DNA from: Streptomyces geranii
GTDB taxonomy: Bacteria; Actinomycetota; Actinomycetes; Streptomycetales; Streptomycetaceae
DNA: 64,000 bases
Direction of reading: 5' to 3'
Assembly (NCBI RefSeq): GCF_002954775.1
Contig: NZ_PJME01000022.1
Location: forward strand, 87,569 to 151,568
Position 1 is the first letter of the stretch. Every line of letters begins with the position of its first letter. The position numbers and the translations under genes are program-made. The notes under the pieces are model-generated. The model was not told the DNA's origin and searched no databases. It was given only the letters and a program-made list of their open reading frames with translations. Shown one piece after another: positions 1-8,482 of the stretch.

Positions 1-2164
1 TGGCCGACTCGGCGCCGGGTGCGGTGATGGGCTCGGCGCCGGGTGCGGTGACCGGCTCGGCACTGGGTCCGGCACTCGGTCCGGGGCCCGGCTGGGCATC
101 CGGTCCAGCGCCCGGTTCGGCGGCGGGCTCGGCACCCGATCCAGCCCCCGGTCTCGTGCCCGGTCCGGCGCTCGGTCTGATGCCCGATCCGACGCCTGAT
201 CCGACGCCCGATCCGATGCCCGGCCCGGTGCGGGCCTCACTCCCGGACTCGATGCCGAGCCCCGCGCGGGACCCGGCACCATGCCCATCACCGGACGACC
301 CGGCGTCACGCGCGTCGCCACCCCCGTCGCCGCTCAGCGTGCGCAGGAAGGACAGCGCGGCGCGGGCCGTCGCGTCGTTCTGGCGGAAGGCCGGGCCGCC
401 CGTGCGGGGGCGGGTGAACGCGCCGGAGCCTCGGGCCTCGGTGTGGGGGCCGAGGGCGAAGCGACGTGGGTGGGGGGTGCCGTCGCGGTCCAGGAGCCGG
501 CCGTCGCCGGGGTCCACGGCGAGCAGGCCCTCGCCGGTGACGGCGACCCCGTCGGCGTGCAGTTCGCGCAGCAGGGTGTCGCGGGCGCGCTCCACCGTGG
601 GCTCCGGCAGGCGTGCCTCGACCAGGGCCCGGGCCTCCACCGAGGCGCCGGGCACGCTCGCGCCGGACGCCCGGAACACCCCGTCCTCGGCGGCGACGAC
701 GGTGTCCGCGCCGAGGAAGTTGAGAAGACCGGCCCGGGACAGCGCGAGCATCTGGCGCAGCCGGGGGCCGGGCGGACCGGAGGCGAGGTAGCTGAAGAAG
801 CCGTGCCACCAGGAACCGATGTCACCGAGCCGCACCAGCTGCCCGTAGACGGAGAGCAGCCCGAGGAAAACAGCCAAGTCCTGGCTGTACGAGGGATTGT
901 GATGCCGGGTCAGATCGTCCCGGATGTATTTCCGCAGCCCCTCCTGGAGCGCCTCGGGCGACGGATACCGCACCCCCTCCAGCGGCCGGTCGAGGGCGTC
1001 GAGGTCGAGCCGGTCGGCCGGGTCGGGCACGGTCGAGGCGACCAGCACCTCCCGCTCCACCCGGTCCGCGGCGGCGTACTTCTCCTCGAAGTCCGCCCAG
1101 GCACCGCTGGTCCGCTCCGGATGGACGGTGAACAGCCGGTGGTAGTGCGCGAACCCCAACTCCTTCTCCACCAGCGGCCATACGTCCCGCCGGAAGTCGA
1201 AGCCGTCCGGTCGCGCGAGCAGCGCGTCCACCTCACCGGGCCCGAAGAACCGCGGCAGCGGCGGGCGTTCACCGGTCCAGTCGTAACCGATCTTCGAGTG
1301 GTACGGCACCCCGCGCCGCGAGCCGACGTACAGCACGGGCTCCCGCCCGGACGGCACGTACGTCAACTCCCCTTCCGGGTCCTCGGGATCACCCTCGTAC
1401 CGGCCGCCGCGCCCCTCCGTGAGCAGCACCATCAGGTCGACGAAGGCGAGCCCGAAGCCGCGCACCAGGACCGGTTCGCCGGGCGCGAGCGCGGACAGGT
1501 CGCTGTCGGCGGTGAAGTCGGGGGGCAGATGGACCAGTCCGTGGGTCCGCGCGTACGACGCCAACTCGCGCTGTTCGTCGTCGAGTTCGGCGTCGAGATG
1601 GCCGAGGGTCAGCACGACGAGGTCCGCGAGCAACGGCCGGGAGCGGCCCTCCACCCACACCTGCTGGCGCCCCTCCCGCGACCCGCTCACCCGCAGCGCG
1701 CGCCCGACGTGGTGCCGCACGCGGATACCGTCCGGGAGGGCGGCCACCGTGTCCTCGTACACCCAGTTCAGATACGCGCCGAGGCGCGGTCGGGCCGAGA
1801 ACTCGCGCCCGTCGATCTGCGCCCACTCGTGCAGTGTGGGCCCCGGGCGCACCGGGCCCGTCATGGCCACCGTCTCGTCGGTGAACATGGTGACGTCCTG
1901 GGCCTGCGAGTTCATCCACAGCAGCGGTGACTGCTCCTCGCGCCAGATCCGGCCGGCGCCCGGCGGATGCGGGTCGACGAGATGGATGTCGAGGCCGGTG
2001 TCCTCGTACAGCTCGGGCGCGTTGGCGGCGATCCGCTCCAGCAGACCGGTCCCTCGCGGACCGGCCCCCACGATGACGAGAGTCGGCCGGGGAGAGCGGC
2101 CCGCGTGGTCGGAAGGGGCCGAGGCGGCCAAAGTGTCTGAGATGTATGAGGTGTCTGAGGACAT
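1..2164 (-). CDS. FAD/NAD(P)-binding oxidoreductase, 3' end outside window
   Basis: Reading from ATG at 2164, an open frame of 721 codons continues past the left edge. Near the N-terminus (about residues 28-42) is a Rossmann dinucleotide motif, LVIVGAGPRGTGLLERI, followed by a region typical of the FAD-NAD(P)-binding family (COG4529 / NAD_binding_9). These are flavin-binding proteins of poorly known substrate. From about residue 620 the frame turns into low-complexity Gly/Ala/Pro/Ser sequence made of short G-x-G-x-G and A-G-P-G type units, so the last ~100 visible residues are an unusual tail rather than part of the fold. The start is preceded by no obvious strong ribosome binding site. Substrate is unknown. 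The family call is firm and the role is not. Confidence 0.8.
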   Translation of the reverse strand, partial: MSSDTSYISDTLAASAPSDHAGRSPRPTLVIVGAGPRGTGLLERIAANAPELYEDTGLDIHLVDPHPPGAGRIWREEQSPLLWMNSQAQDVTMFTDETVAMTGPVRPGPTLHEWAQIDGREFSARPRLGAYLNWVYEDTVAALPDGIRVRHHVGRALRVSGSREGRQQVWVEGRSRPLLADLVVLTLGHLDAELDDEQRELASYARTHGLVHLPPDFTADSDLSALAPGEPVLVRGFGLAFVDLMVLLTEGRGGRYEGDPEDPEGELTYVPSGREPVLYVGSRRGVPYHSKIGYDWTGERPPLPRFFGPGEVDALLARPDGFDFRRDVWPLVEKELGFAHYHRLFTVHPERTSGAWADFEEKYAAADRVEREVLVASTVPDPADRLDLDALDRPLEGVRYPSPEALQEGLRKYIRDDLTRHHNPSYSQDLAVFLGLLSVYGQLVRLGDIGSWWHGFFSYLASGPPGPRLRQMLALSRAGLLNFLGADTVVAAEDGVFRASGASVPGASVEARALVEARLPEPTVERARDTLLRELHADGVAVTGEGLLAVDPGDGRLLDRDGTPHPRRFALGPHTEARGSGAFTRPRTGGPAFRQNDATARAALSFLRTLSGDGGGDARDAGSSGDGHGAGSRAGLGIESGSEARTGPGIGSGVGSGVGSGIRPSAGPGTRPGAGSGAEPAAEPGAGPDAQPGPGPSAGPSAEPVTAPGAEPITAPGAESA

Positions 2165-2923
2165 GCAAAGGCTCCGTGACGCGATAGGTCGAACACGGTG
2201 ATGCCTTCACACGGGCGTCGCGCAGCGGGACGCGGGGTACGGCGTGCCACTCCCGGTCCGCTCGGTACGGCGATACGGCCGAGCCCCTCAGCAAGGCCGT
2301 CCACCGACTGTACGGTGCCGTTTCCCCTCGCTGTCAAGGTTGTCCGAACTGTGAGCGGTTCATCTCATCTCGTTGACGCCGAACCGGATGCCTGTTCCAC
2401 TTAACGCATGCATCCACAGCAGTGGCTGGTCAAACGCTCCCACATCGACCTCGGTCGAGTGTGGTCCTGTTCCTGTTGAGCTGACCCACTGCACGCCCCT
2501 TCGCACGGGCGCCTTTTCGCGTTCTCCCGCACGTCCCGCATCTCTCACGCCTCGCACGCGCCTTCACACCGGCGTACACCCCTCCCCTCGCACGCCCCCT
2601 CCTCGCCCCGCTGTCTCCGCCTCCCCTGCCGACTCGCCCTTCACCGACCGCACCTGAGGCGGCGTCAGGAAAGCGGGGCAGGACGCCCATTCACCCATAC
2701 GTCCCAACGCTCACCCATACGCCACGAAGAATCATATTTCACTCTCAGTCAGCAGCCGCACACAGTAAGACCCTTGCGGCGCGGGGCCTCTCGACGAAAT
2801 GGTTGTGCACCAGTACCGTCACGAAACCCCCGCGCGGCGTCTATTCACTTGGCGCACCATCCGCATCATGGATGACGATAGGGATGCGGAAAGCAAGAAG
2901 GACCGCTGTGAGAGGAGGCGTCC
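2165..2923. other. Intergenic region between the flavoprotein and sepF
   Basis: About 760 bases lie between the divergent flavoprotein gene and sepF. Apart from the leader peptide at 2408-2479, no ORF here has convincing coding character: the frames crossing it are Arg/Ser/Thr/Pro-rich and unlike known proteins. The C-rich stretch at roughly 2490-2660 on the plus strand has few purines and may be decayed sequence. The last 200 bases are less GC-rich, as expected for a promoter region of sepF, but no clear -10/-35 pair could be chosen. Confidence 0.5.
2408..2479 (+). CDS. Putative 23-residue cysteine-type leader peptide (orphan)
   Basis: A tiny frame encodes MHPQQWLVKRSHIDLGRVWS followed by C-S-C and a TGA stop. 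The core H-I-D-L-x-R-V and the Cys-containing end match the Streptomyces 'putative leader peptide' class (L-x-x-R-x-H-x-D-L-x-R-V-x-S-x-x-C). In actinobacteria such peptides usually sit just upstream of sulfur/cysteine-related genes and are thought to report cysteinyl-tRNA supply by attenuation. Here no sulfur gene follows: the next gene on this strand is the SepF paralogue about 445 bases on. The peptide is therefore either orphaned or controls something unexpected. No convincing Shine-Dalgarno was seen. The call rests on the peptide pattern alone. Confidence 0.55.
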   Translation: MHPQQWLVKRSHIDLGRVWSCSC

Positions 2924-3364
2924 ATGGGATCGGTACGCAAGGCAAGCGCCTGGCTTGGCCTCGTCGACGACAACGATGACGAGCGTTACTACGACGACGA
3001 CTACTCCGAGGGGACCGAGCAGCCCGGGGATGCCTGGGTGACGGACCCGCGGGTCAAGGTCGCCGGCGAGGTGGCCGAGGAGAAGGGCCGTCGCATCGGC
3101 ACGGTCACCCCGGACAGCTTCCGGGACGCCCGCGCCATCGGCGAGCTCTTCCGGGACGGCGTCCCGGTCATCATGAACCTCACGGCCATGGAGCCCGCCG
3201 ACGCCAAGCGCGTCGTCGACTTCGCGGCAGGCCTCATCTTCGGCCTGCGCGGCTCGATCGAGCGGGTGTCCAACCGCGTGTTCCTGCTGACCCCCGCCGA
3301 CACGGAGATCGTCAGCGGAGAGGCCCAGCCGCACCGCGCGGACGGCTTCTTCAACCAGAGCTGA
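2924..3364 (+). CDS. sepF: SepF-family cell division protein (paralogue)
   Basis: This 146-residue protein has the SepF layout: an N-terminal amphipathic segment (MGSVRKASAWLGL) that would bind membrane, an acidic linker (DDNDDERYYDDDY, residues ~16-28), and a C-terminal DUF552 domain with D-x-F-x-D-A-R-A-I and L-T-x-M-E-P-x-D-A-K-R-V-V-D-F motifs. SepF anchors FtsZ rings to the membrane in Gram-positive and actinobacterial cells. Streptomycetes carry several SepF-like genes. This copy lies away from the ftsZ-ylmD-ylmE division cluster, so it is probably an accessory paralogue rather than the main divisome anchor. A GAGAGGAGG-type ribosome binding site precedes the ATG. Confidence 0.88.
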   Translation: MGSVRKASAWLGLVDDNDDERYYDDDYSEGTEQPGDAWVTDPRVKVAGEVAEEKGRRIGTVTPDSFRDARAIGELFRDGVPVIMNLTAMEPADAKRVVDFAAGLIFGLRGSIERVSNRVFLLTPADTEIVSGEAQPHRADGFFNQS

Positions 3365-3402
3365 GCAAGGCCGCTCACCGGCCCCGCCGTCCGTTGTTCA
3401 GG

Positions 3403-4608
3403 TCAGCGGAAGGCGTCAAATCCGGTGAGCGCCTTGCCCAGCACCAGCTGGTGCATCTCGACGGTGCCTTCGTACGTGAGCACCGACTCGAGGTTCGCCG
3501 CGTGCCGCATCACGGGGTATTCGAGCGAGATCCCGTTGGCGCCGAGGATCGTCCGGGCCGTACGACAGATGTCGATGGCCTCTCGTACGTTGTTCAGCTT
3601 GCCGAAGCTGACCTGCTCGGGGCGCAGGCGGCCGGCGTCCATGCGCCGCCCCAGATGGTGGGCGAGCAGAATCCCCTTGTGCAGCTCGACCGCCATGTCG
3701 GCGAGCTTGGCCTGGGTGAGCTGGAACCCCCCGATGGGCCGCCCGAACTGCTCGCGCGTCTTCGCGTAGTCGACGGCGGCCTCGAAACAGGACCGGGCCG
3801 CGCCCATGGCGCCCCAGACGATCCCGTACCGGGCGTGGGAGAGACAGCTGAGGGGCCCGCGCAGTCCGGTGACACCGGGCAGTACGGCGTCGGCAGGCAA
3901 CCTCACGTCGTCGAGCACCAGCTCACTGGTGACGGAGGCGCGCAGGGACCACTTGTGCTTGATCTCGGGCGCGGAGAACCCGGGGCTGTCGGTGGGCACG
4001 ACGAACCCGCGGATCCCGTCGTCGGTCTGCGCCCACACGACGGCGACCCCGGCGACGGACCCGTTGGTGATCCACATCTTGCGCCCGCTGAGCACCCAGT
4101 CACCACTGCCGCCACTGCCGCCGTCCCGCTTGGCGTACGTACGCATGGCGGCGGGGTCGGAGCCATGGTCGGGCTCGGTGAGCCCGAAGCACCCGATGAC
4201 GTCGCCGGAGGCCATACGGGGCAGCCACTGCTGCTTCTGCTCCTCGCTTCCGAAGGCGTGGACGGCGTACATGGCGAGAGACCCCTGCACGGAGACAAGG
4301 GAGCGAATACCGGAGTCGGCCGCCTCCAGCTCCAGACAGGCGAGCCCGTACTGCACGGCGGAGGCACCGGCACAGCCGTACCCGTCGAGGGACATCCCGA
4401 GGGCGCCGAGGCCACCCAGCTCACGGGCGAGCCCCCTGATGTCCGGCAGCGCCCCCTCCTCGAACCACCCGGCGACATACGGCAGCACCCGGTCCGCAGC
4501 CCAGGCCCGCACGGTGTCCCTTATCGCCAGGTCCTCCGCGTCGAGCGTGTCGTCGAGGCCGAGGGGGTCGGCGGGATCAAAAGGGGGCAGCTTCGCGAAC
4601 GCGGCCAC
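3403..4608 (-). CDS. Acyl-CoA dehydrogenase, glutaryl-CoA dehydrogenase-like
   Basis: The 401-residue protein is full length for an acyl-CoA dehydrogenase. It shows the flavin-binding segment C-F-G-L-T-E-P-D-H-G-S-D (residues ~141-152), W-I-T-N-G, and the C-terminal L-T-Y-E-G-T with the catalytic glutamate of the glutaryl/isovaleryl group. Overall sequence (early P-F-D-P-x-D-P-L-x-L, late G-A-N-G-I-S-L-E-Y-P-V-M-R-H) most resembles glutaryl-CoA dehydrogenase, which oxidises and decarboxylates glutaryl-CoA in lysine/tryptophan breakdown. No other genes of that pathway are adjacent. It converges on sepF with 38 bases between stops, with only a weak hairpin (GGCCG...CGGCC) there. Confidence 0.85.
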   Translation of the reverse strand: MAAFAKLPPFDPADPLGLDDTLDAEDLAIRDTVRAWAADRVLPYVAGWFEEGALPDIRGLARELGGLGALGMSLDGYGCAGASAVQYGLACLELEAADSGIRSLVSVQGSLAMYAVHAFGSEEQKQQWLPRMASGDVIGCFGLTEPDHGSDPAAMRTYAKRDGGSGGSGDWVLSGRKMWITNGSVAGVAVVWAQTDDGIRGFVVPTDSPGFSAPEIKHKWSLRASVTSELVLDDVRLPADAVLPGVTGLRGPLSCLSHARYGIVWGAMGAARSCFEAAVDYAKTREQFGRPIGGFQLTQAKLADMAVELHKGILLAHHLGRRMDAGRLRPEQVSFGKLNNVREAIDICRTARTILGANGISLEYPVMRHAANLESVLTYEGTVEMHQLVLGKALTGFDAFR

Positions 4609-4711
4609 AGGACAGCCTCCGGCAACTTAACTAGCACCGCTAACCAGAACGAACCCGACGGTACGACGAAGCATGCCGCACGTCCACGACGGGGGGCGAG
4701 ACGGGTTGGCC

Positions 4712-5185
4712 GAAGGCCTGTCGGCGACTGCGGGTCCAAACCTTTCCCACCCGCCCGCCCGTGCGGGCCAGCTGACATGTGGGGCTCTGCCGTAGGGGCT
4801 AAGGCCCGTCGGCGACTACAGGTTCAGACCTTTCCCACCCGCCCGCCCCTGCGGGTCAGACTGACATGCGGGGCTCTGCCGTGGCGGCGAAGGTCCGTCG
4901 GCGACCGCAGGTCAGGCCCCTCCCGCCCGCACCCGCCAACGCACCCCCACCCCCACAACAGACCCCCACCTCTCGACACCCCGCACGGGCGGGCGGGTGG
5001 GAAAAGTCCTGACCCGCAGGCGCCGACGGACCTCCGCCCCACCGGAGACGCCCGCCTCTCGGCATACCCGCACGGGCGGGCGGGCGGGAAAAGTTTGAAC
5101 CCGCAGGCGCCGGCGAACCTCCACCCCCCACCGGCGACGCCCACGTCTAAAACATCCCGCACGGGTGGGCGGGTGGGCGGACCCC
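4712..5185. repeat. Inverted array of ~90-bp Streptomyces intergenic repeats
   Basis: Three units in one orientation begin near 4712, 4801 and 4890 (period 89). Each starts GTCGGCGAC and carries CCTTTCCCACCCGCCCGCCC. From about 4978 the same unit appears reverse-complemented, with copies near 4979, 5069 and 5157 beginning CCCGCACGGGYGGGCGGG. The third unit on each side is partial. The array therefore forms a mirror-image ~470-bp block filling the gap between the acyl-CoA dehydrogenase start and the MFS stop. It generates spurious frames on both strands reading P-P-A-R-P-C-G repeats, which are not genes. Confidence 0.85.
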
Positions 5186-5189
5186 CCGT

Positions 5190-6803
5190 TCACACCGACA
5201 CCCTCCGCCCCGTCACCTCGCGGGGCCCAGGCACCGCCCCCAACCCCGCCCCCTCACACTGCATCACCCGCGGCAACCGCAACGCCATCACCGCCCCCAG
5301 CACCAACAACCCCGCACTCACCAGCAACGTCACATGCAGCCCGTGCACGAACGCGTCCCGTGCCGCCGAGCGGAGGGCCGCGCCAGGTGACCCCCCGAGC
5401 CGACCCGCCACCTCGTACGCCTCGCCCAGCGAATGCCCCGCCGACGCCGACGCCGACGCCGGAACACCCGGCACCGACCCCACCCCGGGCGCGTACGCCG
5501 CGTTCATCACACTGCCCAGGAGCGCGATACCGATCCCGGCGCCCAGCTGGTACGACGTCTCCCCGATCGCCGCCGCCCCGCCCGCCTGCTCCGCGGGAGC
5601 CTCGCTCAGCATCGACTCGTACGCCCCGAACAAGGTCGTCTCCAGGCCGAAGCCCAGCAGTACGAACCCGGACAGCAGCAGCCCCGGGTTGTCCCGCCCG
5701 CCCATCGCCATCAGCAGTACGACCGCCGCCGCCGTGAGGCAGAACCCCGCGCACACCATCGTCCGCGGCCCGAACCGCCGCAGCAGCCGCGCCCCGGCCA
5801 GCCCCGCCGCCATCGCGGCCACCGTCAGCGGCAGCAGTCGTAGCCCCGTCTCCAGAGGCGACAGCTTCAGCACCAGTTGCAGATACTGCGCCGCGATCAG
5901 TTCGAGCCCGACCAGCGCGAGCATCGCCAGCACGATGCAGCCGACGGACGTACTGAAAGCGGGCCGCGCGAACATCCGCAGGTCCACCAGCGGATACGTA
6001 CGCCGCCGCTGCCGCCGTACGAAGACGACCAGCAGCAGCGCGCCCGCCACCAGCGGCGCGACCGTCAGGAAACTCCCCGCGCCCTCCCCGCCGCCCAGCC
6101 GCTTCACGCCGAGCACGACGCCGAACAGCCCGCCCGCGGCCGTCAGCGCGCCGACCACGTCCCACGGACCGGTGTCCCGTTCGCCGCGCGACTCGGGCAG
6201 CAGCAGCCGGCCCACCGGCAGGCTGACCAGCATCAGGGGGATGTTGACGAGGAAGACCGAGCCCCACCAGAAGTGCTCAAGCAGGAAGCCGCCGAGCAGC
6301 GGCCCGACCGCCGCGCCGACCGCCGCCACCGCGCTCCAGACGCCGATCGCGAGCGCGCGCTCGCGCCGGTCGGGAAAGACCTGCCGCAGGATCGACAGCG
6401 TCGCGGGCATGATCATCGCACCGCCGACGCCCAGCAGCGCCCGCGCCAGGATCAGCGTCTGGGCGCTGTCGGCGAGGGCGGCCAGGGCGGAGGCGACGCC
6501 GAAGAGCGCGTAGCCGAGGAGCAGGATCCGGCGGCGGCCGACCCGGTCGCCCAGTGTGCCGAAGAGGATCAGCAGCGAGGCGCAGACCAGCGGGTAGATG
6601 TCGACGATCCAGAGCAGCTCTATCGCGCCGGGCCTGAGGCCCTCGCTGACGGCGGGCACCGCCACGTGCAGCACCGTCGCGTCGACCGCGACGAGCAGCA
6701 GGCTGGTGCAGAGGACGAGCAGGACGACCCAGCGGTTGGCTCCGGCACCGGCCCCGGCCGCCCGGCGGCGCAGCGCGGCGGCAGCCCTGGTCGTCCCGGA
6801 CAT
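5190..6803 (-). CDS. MFS drug exporter, EmrB/QacA (DHA2) family
   Basis: From ATG at 6803, preceded by a perfect GGAGGT ribosome binding site at 6811-6816, the protein is 537 residues with about 14 hydrophobic spans. The loop motif G-T-L-G-D-R-V-G-R-R-R (motif A, residues ~79-89) and the helix-5 type segment G-P-L-L-G-G (motif C region) mark it as a proton-driven DHA2 exporter of the plasma membrane. Substrate cannot be told. The frame extends upstream, but without ribosome binding site or homology, so this start is preferred. A perfect palindrome sits in the divergent promoter region ~180 bases upstream. Confidence 0.92.
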   Translation of the reverse strand: MSGTTRAAAALRRRAAGAGAGANRWVVLLVLCTSLLLVAVDATVLHVAVPAVSEGLRPGAIELLWIVDIYPLVCASLLILFGTLGDRVGRRRILLLGYALFGVASALAALADSAQTLILARALLGVGGAMIMPATLSILRQVFPDRRERALAIGVWSAVAAVGAAVGPLLGGFLLEHFWWGSVFLVNIPLMLVSLPVGRLLLPESRGERDTGPWDVVGALTAAGGLFGVVLGVKRLGGGEGAGSFLTVAPLVAGALLLVVFVRRQRRRTYPLVDLRMFARPAFSTSVGCIVLAMLALVGLELIAAQYLQLVLKLSPLETGLRLLPLTVAAMAAGLAGARLLRRFGPRTMVCAGFCLTAAAVVLLMAMGGRDNPGLLLSGFVLLGFGLETTLFGAYESMLSEAPAEQAGGAAAIGETSYQLGAGIGIALLGSVMNAAYAPGVGSVPGVPASASASAGHSLGEAYEVAGRLGGSPGAALRSAARDAFVHGLHVTLLVSAGLLVLGAVMALRLPRVMQCEGAGLGAVPGPREVTGRRVSV

Positions 6804-6982
6804 GTACGTACCTCCAAGGTTCCCTCGCGTTCGGCGGTCCGCGGGGTGGGGACTCCCCGGGGCTCCGGCTGAGGAGGAGCGGTTGTCCTCAGTCCGCACG
6901 GCGAAAAGCGAGTGGTCCGACAGCGTACGCGAGTTCGTAGCGGCGAAACGTGGCGGACCTCTCACCGACCCGCGGAACCCGT

Positions 6983-6996
6983 GTGGTGTACACCAC
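6983..6996. promoter_or_regulatory. 14-bp perfect palindrome, GntR/HutC-type operator candidate
   Basis: GTGGTGTACACCAC lies between the MFS exporter (minus) and the membrane mannosyltransferase-like gene (plus). The inner TGGTGTACACCA fits the TGGTnTAnACCA scheme bound by DasR and related HutC-subfamily GntR regulators in Streptomyces. It lies 63 bases before the downstream GTG start and 179 bases before the MFS start, a plausible operator position. Function is inferred from the pattern only. Confidence 0.45.
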
Positions 6997-7059
6997 CCGT
7001 CCACCCGGGAGCCCGCCGCCCCGCCCGTCCGCGTTCCGCGCGCCGCCCATAATCGACCG

Positions 7060-8265
7060 GTGACCGACCCTGGAACCGCCCTCGGGCCCCGCCCGCTGCC
7101 CGCCCTCGCCCGGGCGGCGCCCGCCCTGCTCGGGTACGCGGCCGTCCGCGTCCTGGGCCTGGTCGTGCTGGCCGTGTGGAGCGCGGCGCGGGACAAGAGC
7201 GCGTACACGCTGCTGACCGCCCGCTGGGACTCGCTGTGGTACTCCCGGGTCGCCGAACTCGGCTACGGCTACGAGGTGCGTCTCCCCAACGGCGATGTGC
7301 ACTCGAACCTCGCCTTCTTCCCGCTGCTCCCCTGGCTGGAGCGGCTGCTGGCCTCGCTCACCCCGATGTCGTACGCCGACGCGGGCTTCGCGGTCAGCGC
7401 CCTCGCGTCGCTCGCCGCCGCGTGGGGCGTGTTCGCGGTCGCGGACCATGTGTACGGCCGCCGGGCCGGGGTCTGCGCGGTGCTGCTGTGGGCGGTGCTG
7501 CCGGTCGGGATCGTCCAGTCGATGGCGTACAGCGAGTCACTGTTCACGGCGCTGGCCGCCTGGTCCCTGTACGCGGTCCTCACCGGCCGATGGCTCACGG
7601 CGGGCACCCTGGCCCTGCTGGCGGGCCTGACCCGCCCGGTGGGCCTCGCGGTGGTCGCGGCGGTCTGGACGACGGCCGTCGTCCAGTACGTACGGGAACG
7701 GCGCACGCCCGCCACCCCTCCCGACATCCCTCCCGCCACCCCGCACAGCCCCCCGCCCGGCGCGCCCCTCTGGCCGCGCGCCCTCGCGATGCTGCTCGCG
7801 CCCCTCGGCGCCGCCGGCTACGTCCTGTGGGTCGGCCACCGCACCGGCAAGGGCCCCCTCGGCTATCTGGACGTCCAGGCCGGCTGGCGCAACGGCTTCG
7901 ACGGCGGCGCCGCCTTCGCCCGCTTCGTCGCCGACAAGTTCACGTCATTCCCGTCCGCACTGGCCGGCGTCGCACTGATCGTCGGCGTGGGCCTGCTGAT
8001 CCGGCTGTACGTCGTCTGTGTGAGGCAGTGTCAGCCGTTGCCGCTGCTGGTGTACGCGGGTGTCGTCACCCTGCTCGCCCTGTGCGCGTCGAGCTACTTC
8101 GGCTCGAAACCACGCCTGTTGCTGCCCGCCTTCCCCCTGTTGCTGCCGCTCGCGCGGGCGTTGGCCCGGCTGCGTACGTCGAGGGCGGCGCTGGTGACGG
8201 GCGGGGTCGCGGTGGCCTCGGCGGCCTACGGGGCGTTCTGGCTGAACGGCTCCGGTCCGCCCTGA
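7060..8265 (+). CDS. Polytopic membrane protein, GT-C / PIG-V-like mannosyltransferase family
   Basis: Reading from GTG at 7060 gives 401 residues with roughly eight hydrophobic spans. A conserved N-terminal loop A-R-W-D-S-L-W-Y-S-R-V-A-E-L-G-Y, and then N-L-A-F-F-P-L-L-P, matches the catalytic-loop region of actinobacterial PIG-V/GT-C transferases (W-D-x-x-W-Y and F-F-P-L-Y-P), which use polyprenyl-phosphate mannose to glycosylate lipids or proteins at the outer membrane face. The frame is open upstream, but codon use and similarity begin at this GTG. A proline-rich cytoplasmic loop (P-A-T-P-P-D-I-P-P) lies near residue 225. Acceptor unknown. Confidence 0.75.
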   Translation: MTDPGTALGPRPLPALARAAPALLGYAAVRVLGLVVLAVWSAARDKSAYTLLTARWDSLWYSRVAELGYGYEVRLPNGDVHSNLAFFPLLPWLERLLASLTPMSYADAGFAVSALASLAAAWGVFAVADHVYGRRAGVCAVLLWAVLPVGIVQSMAYSESLFTALAAWSLYAVLTGRWLTAGTLALLAGLTRPVGLAVVAAVWTTAVVQYVRERRTPATPPDIPPATPHSPPPGAPLWPRALAMLLAPLGAAGYVLWVGHRTGKGPLGYLDVQAGWRNGFDGGAAFARFVADKFTSFPSALAGVALIVGVGLLIRLYVVCVRQCQPLPLLVYAGVVTLLALCASSYFGSKPRLLLPAFPLLLPLARALARLRTSRAALVTGGVAVASAAYGAFWLNGSGPP

Positions 8266-8482
8266 CCGTCCGGCGAATTCCCGGCGACCGTGCGGTGAAC
8301 TAATTCGAAAGGGCTACAAAACAAGCCATCCGCATGATCAATACAAATGAAGGGAAGAGGCGCCCGCCAATAGGGATTCCGCGGAATTAAACATCATCCT
8401 GAGAGGAATCCCACATCACATCGTCATTACAAAGCCGCGGATTGGGCGGAGAACTGCGCTCACTCGCTGTAACGTCGATTGA

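Noticed and set aside
281..1930. Long plus-strand ORF of 549 residues
   Set aside because: It is antisense to the flavoprotein gene, which has clear motifs on the minus strand; the composition is His/Arg/Gln/Pro-rich noise.
4824..5193. Several overlapping ORFs with P-P-A-R-P-C-G repeats
   Set aside because: They translate the inverted repeat array; such frames are frequent false genes in Streptomyces.
3394..6513. 1039-residue plus-strand ORF
   Set aside because: Shadow of the acyl-CoA dehydrogenase, the repeat array and the MFS gene; no motif.
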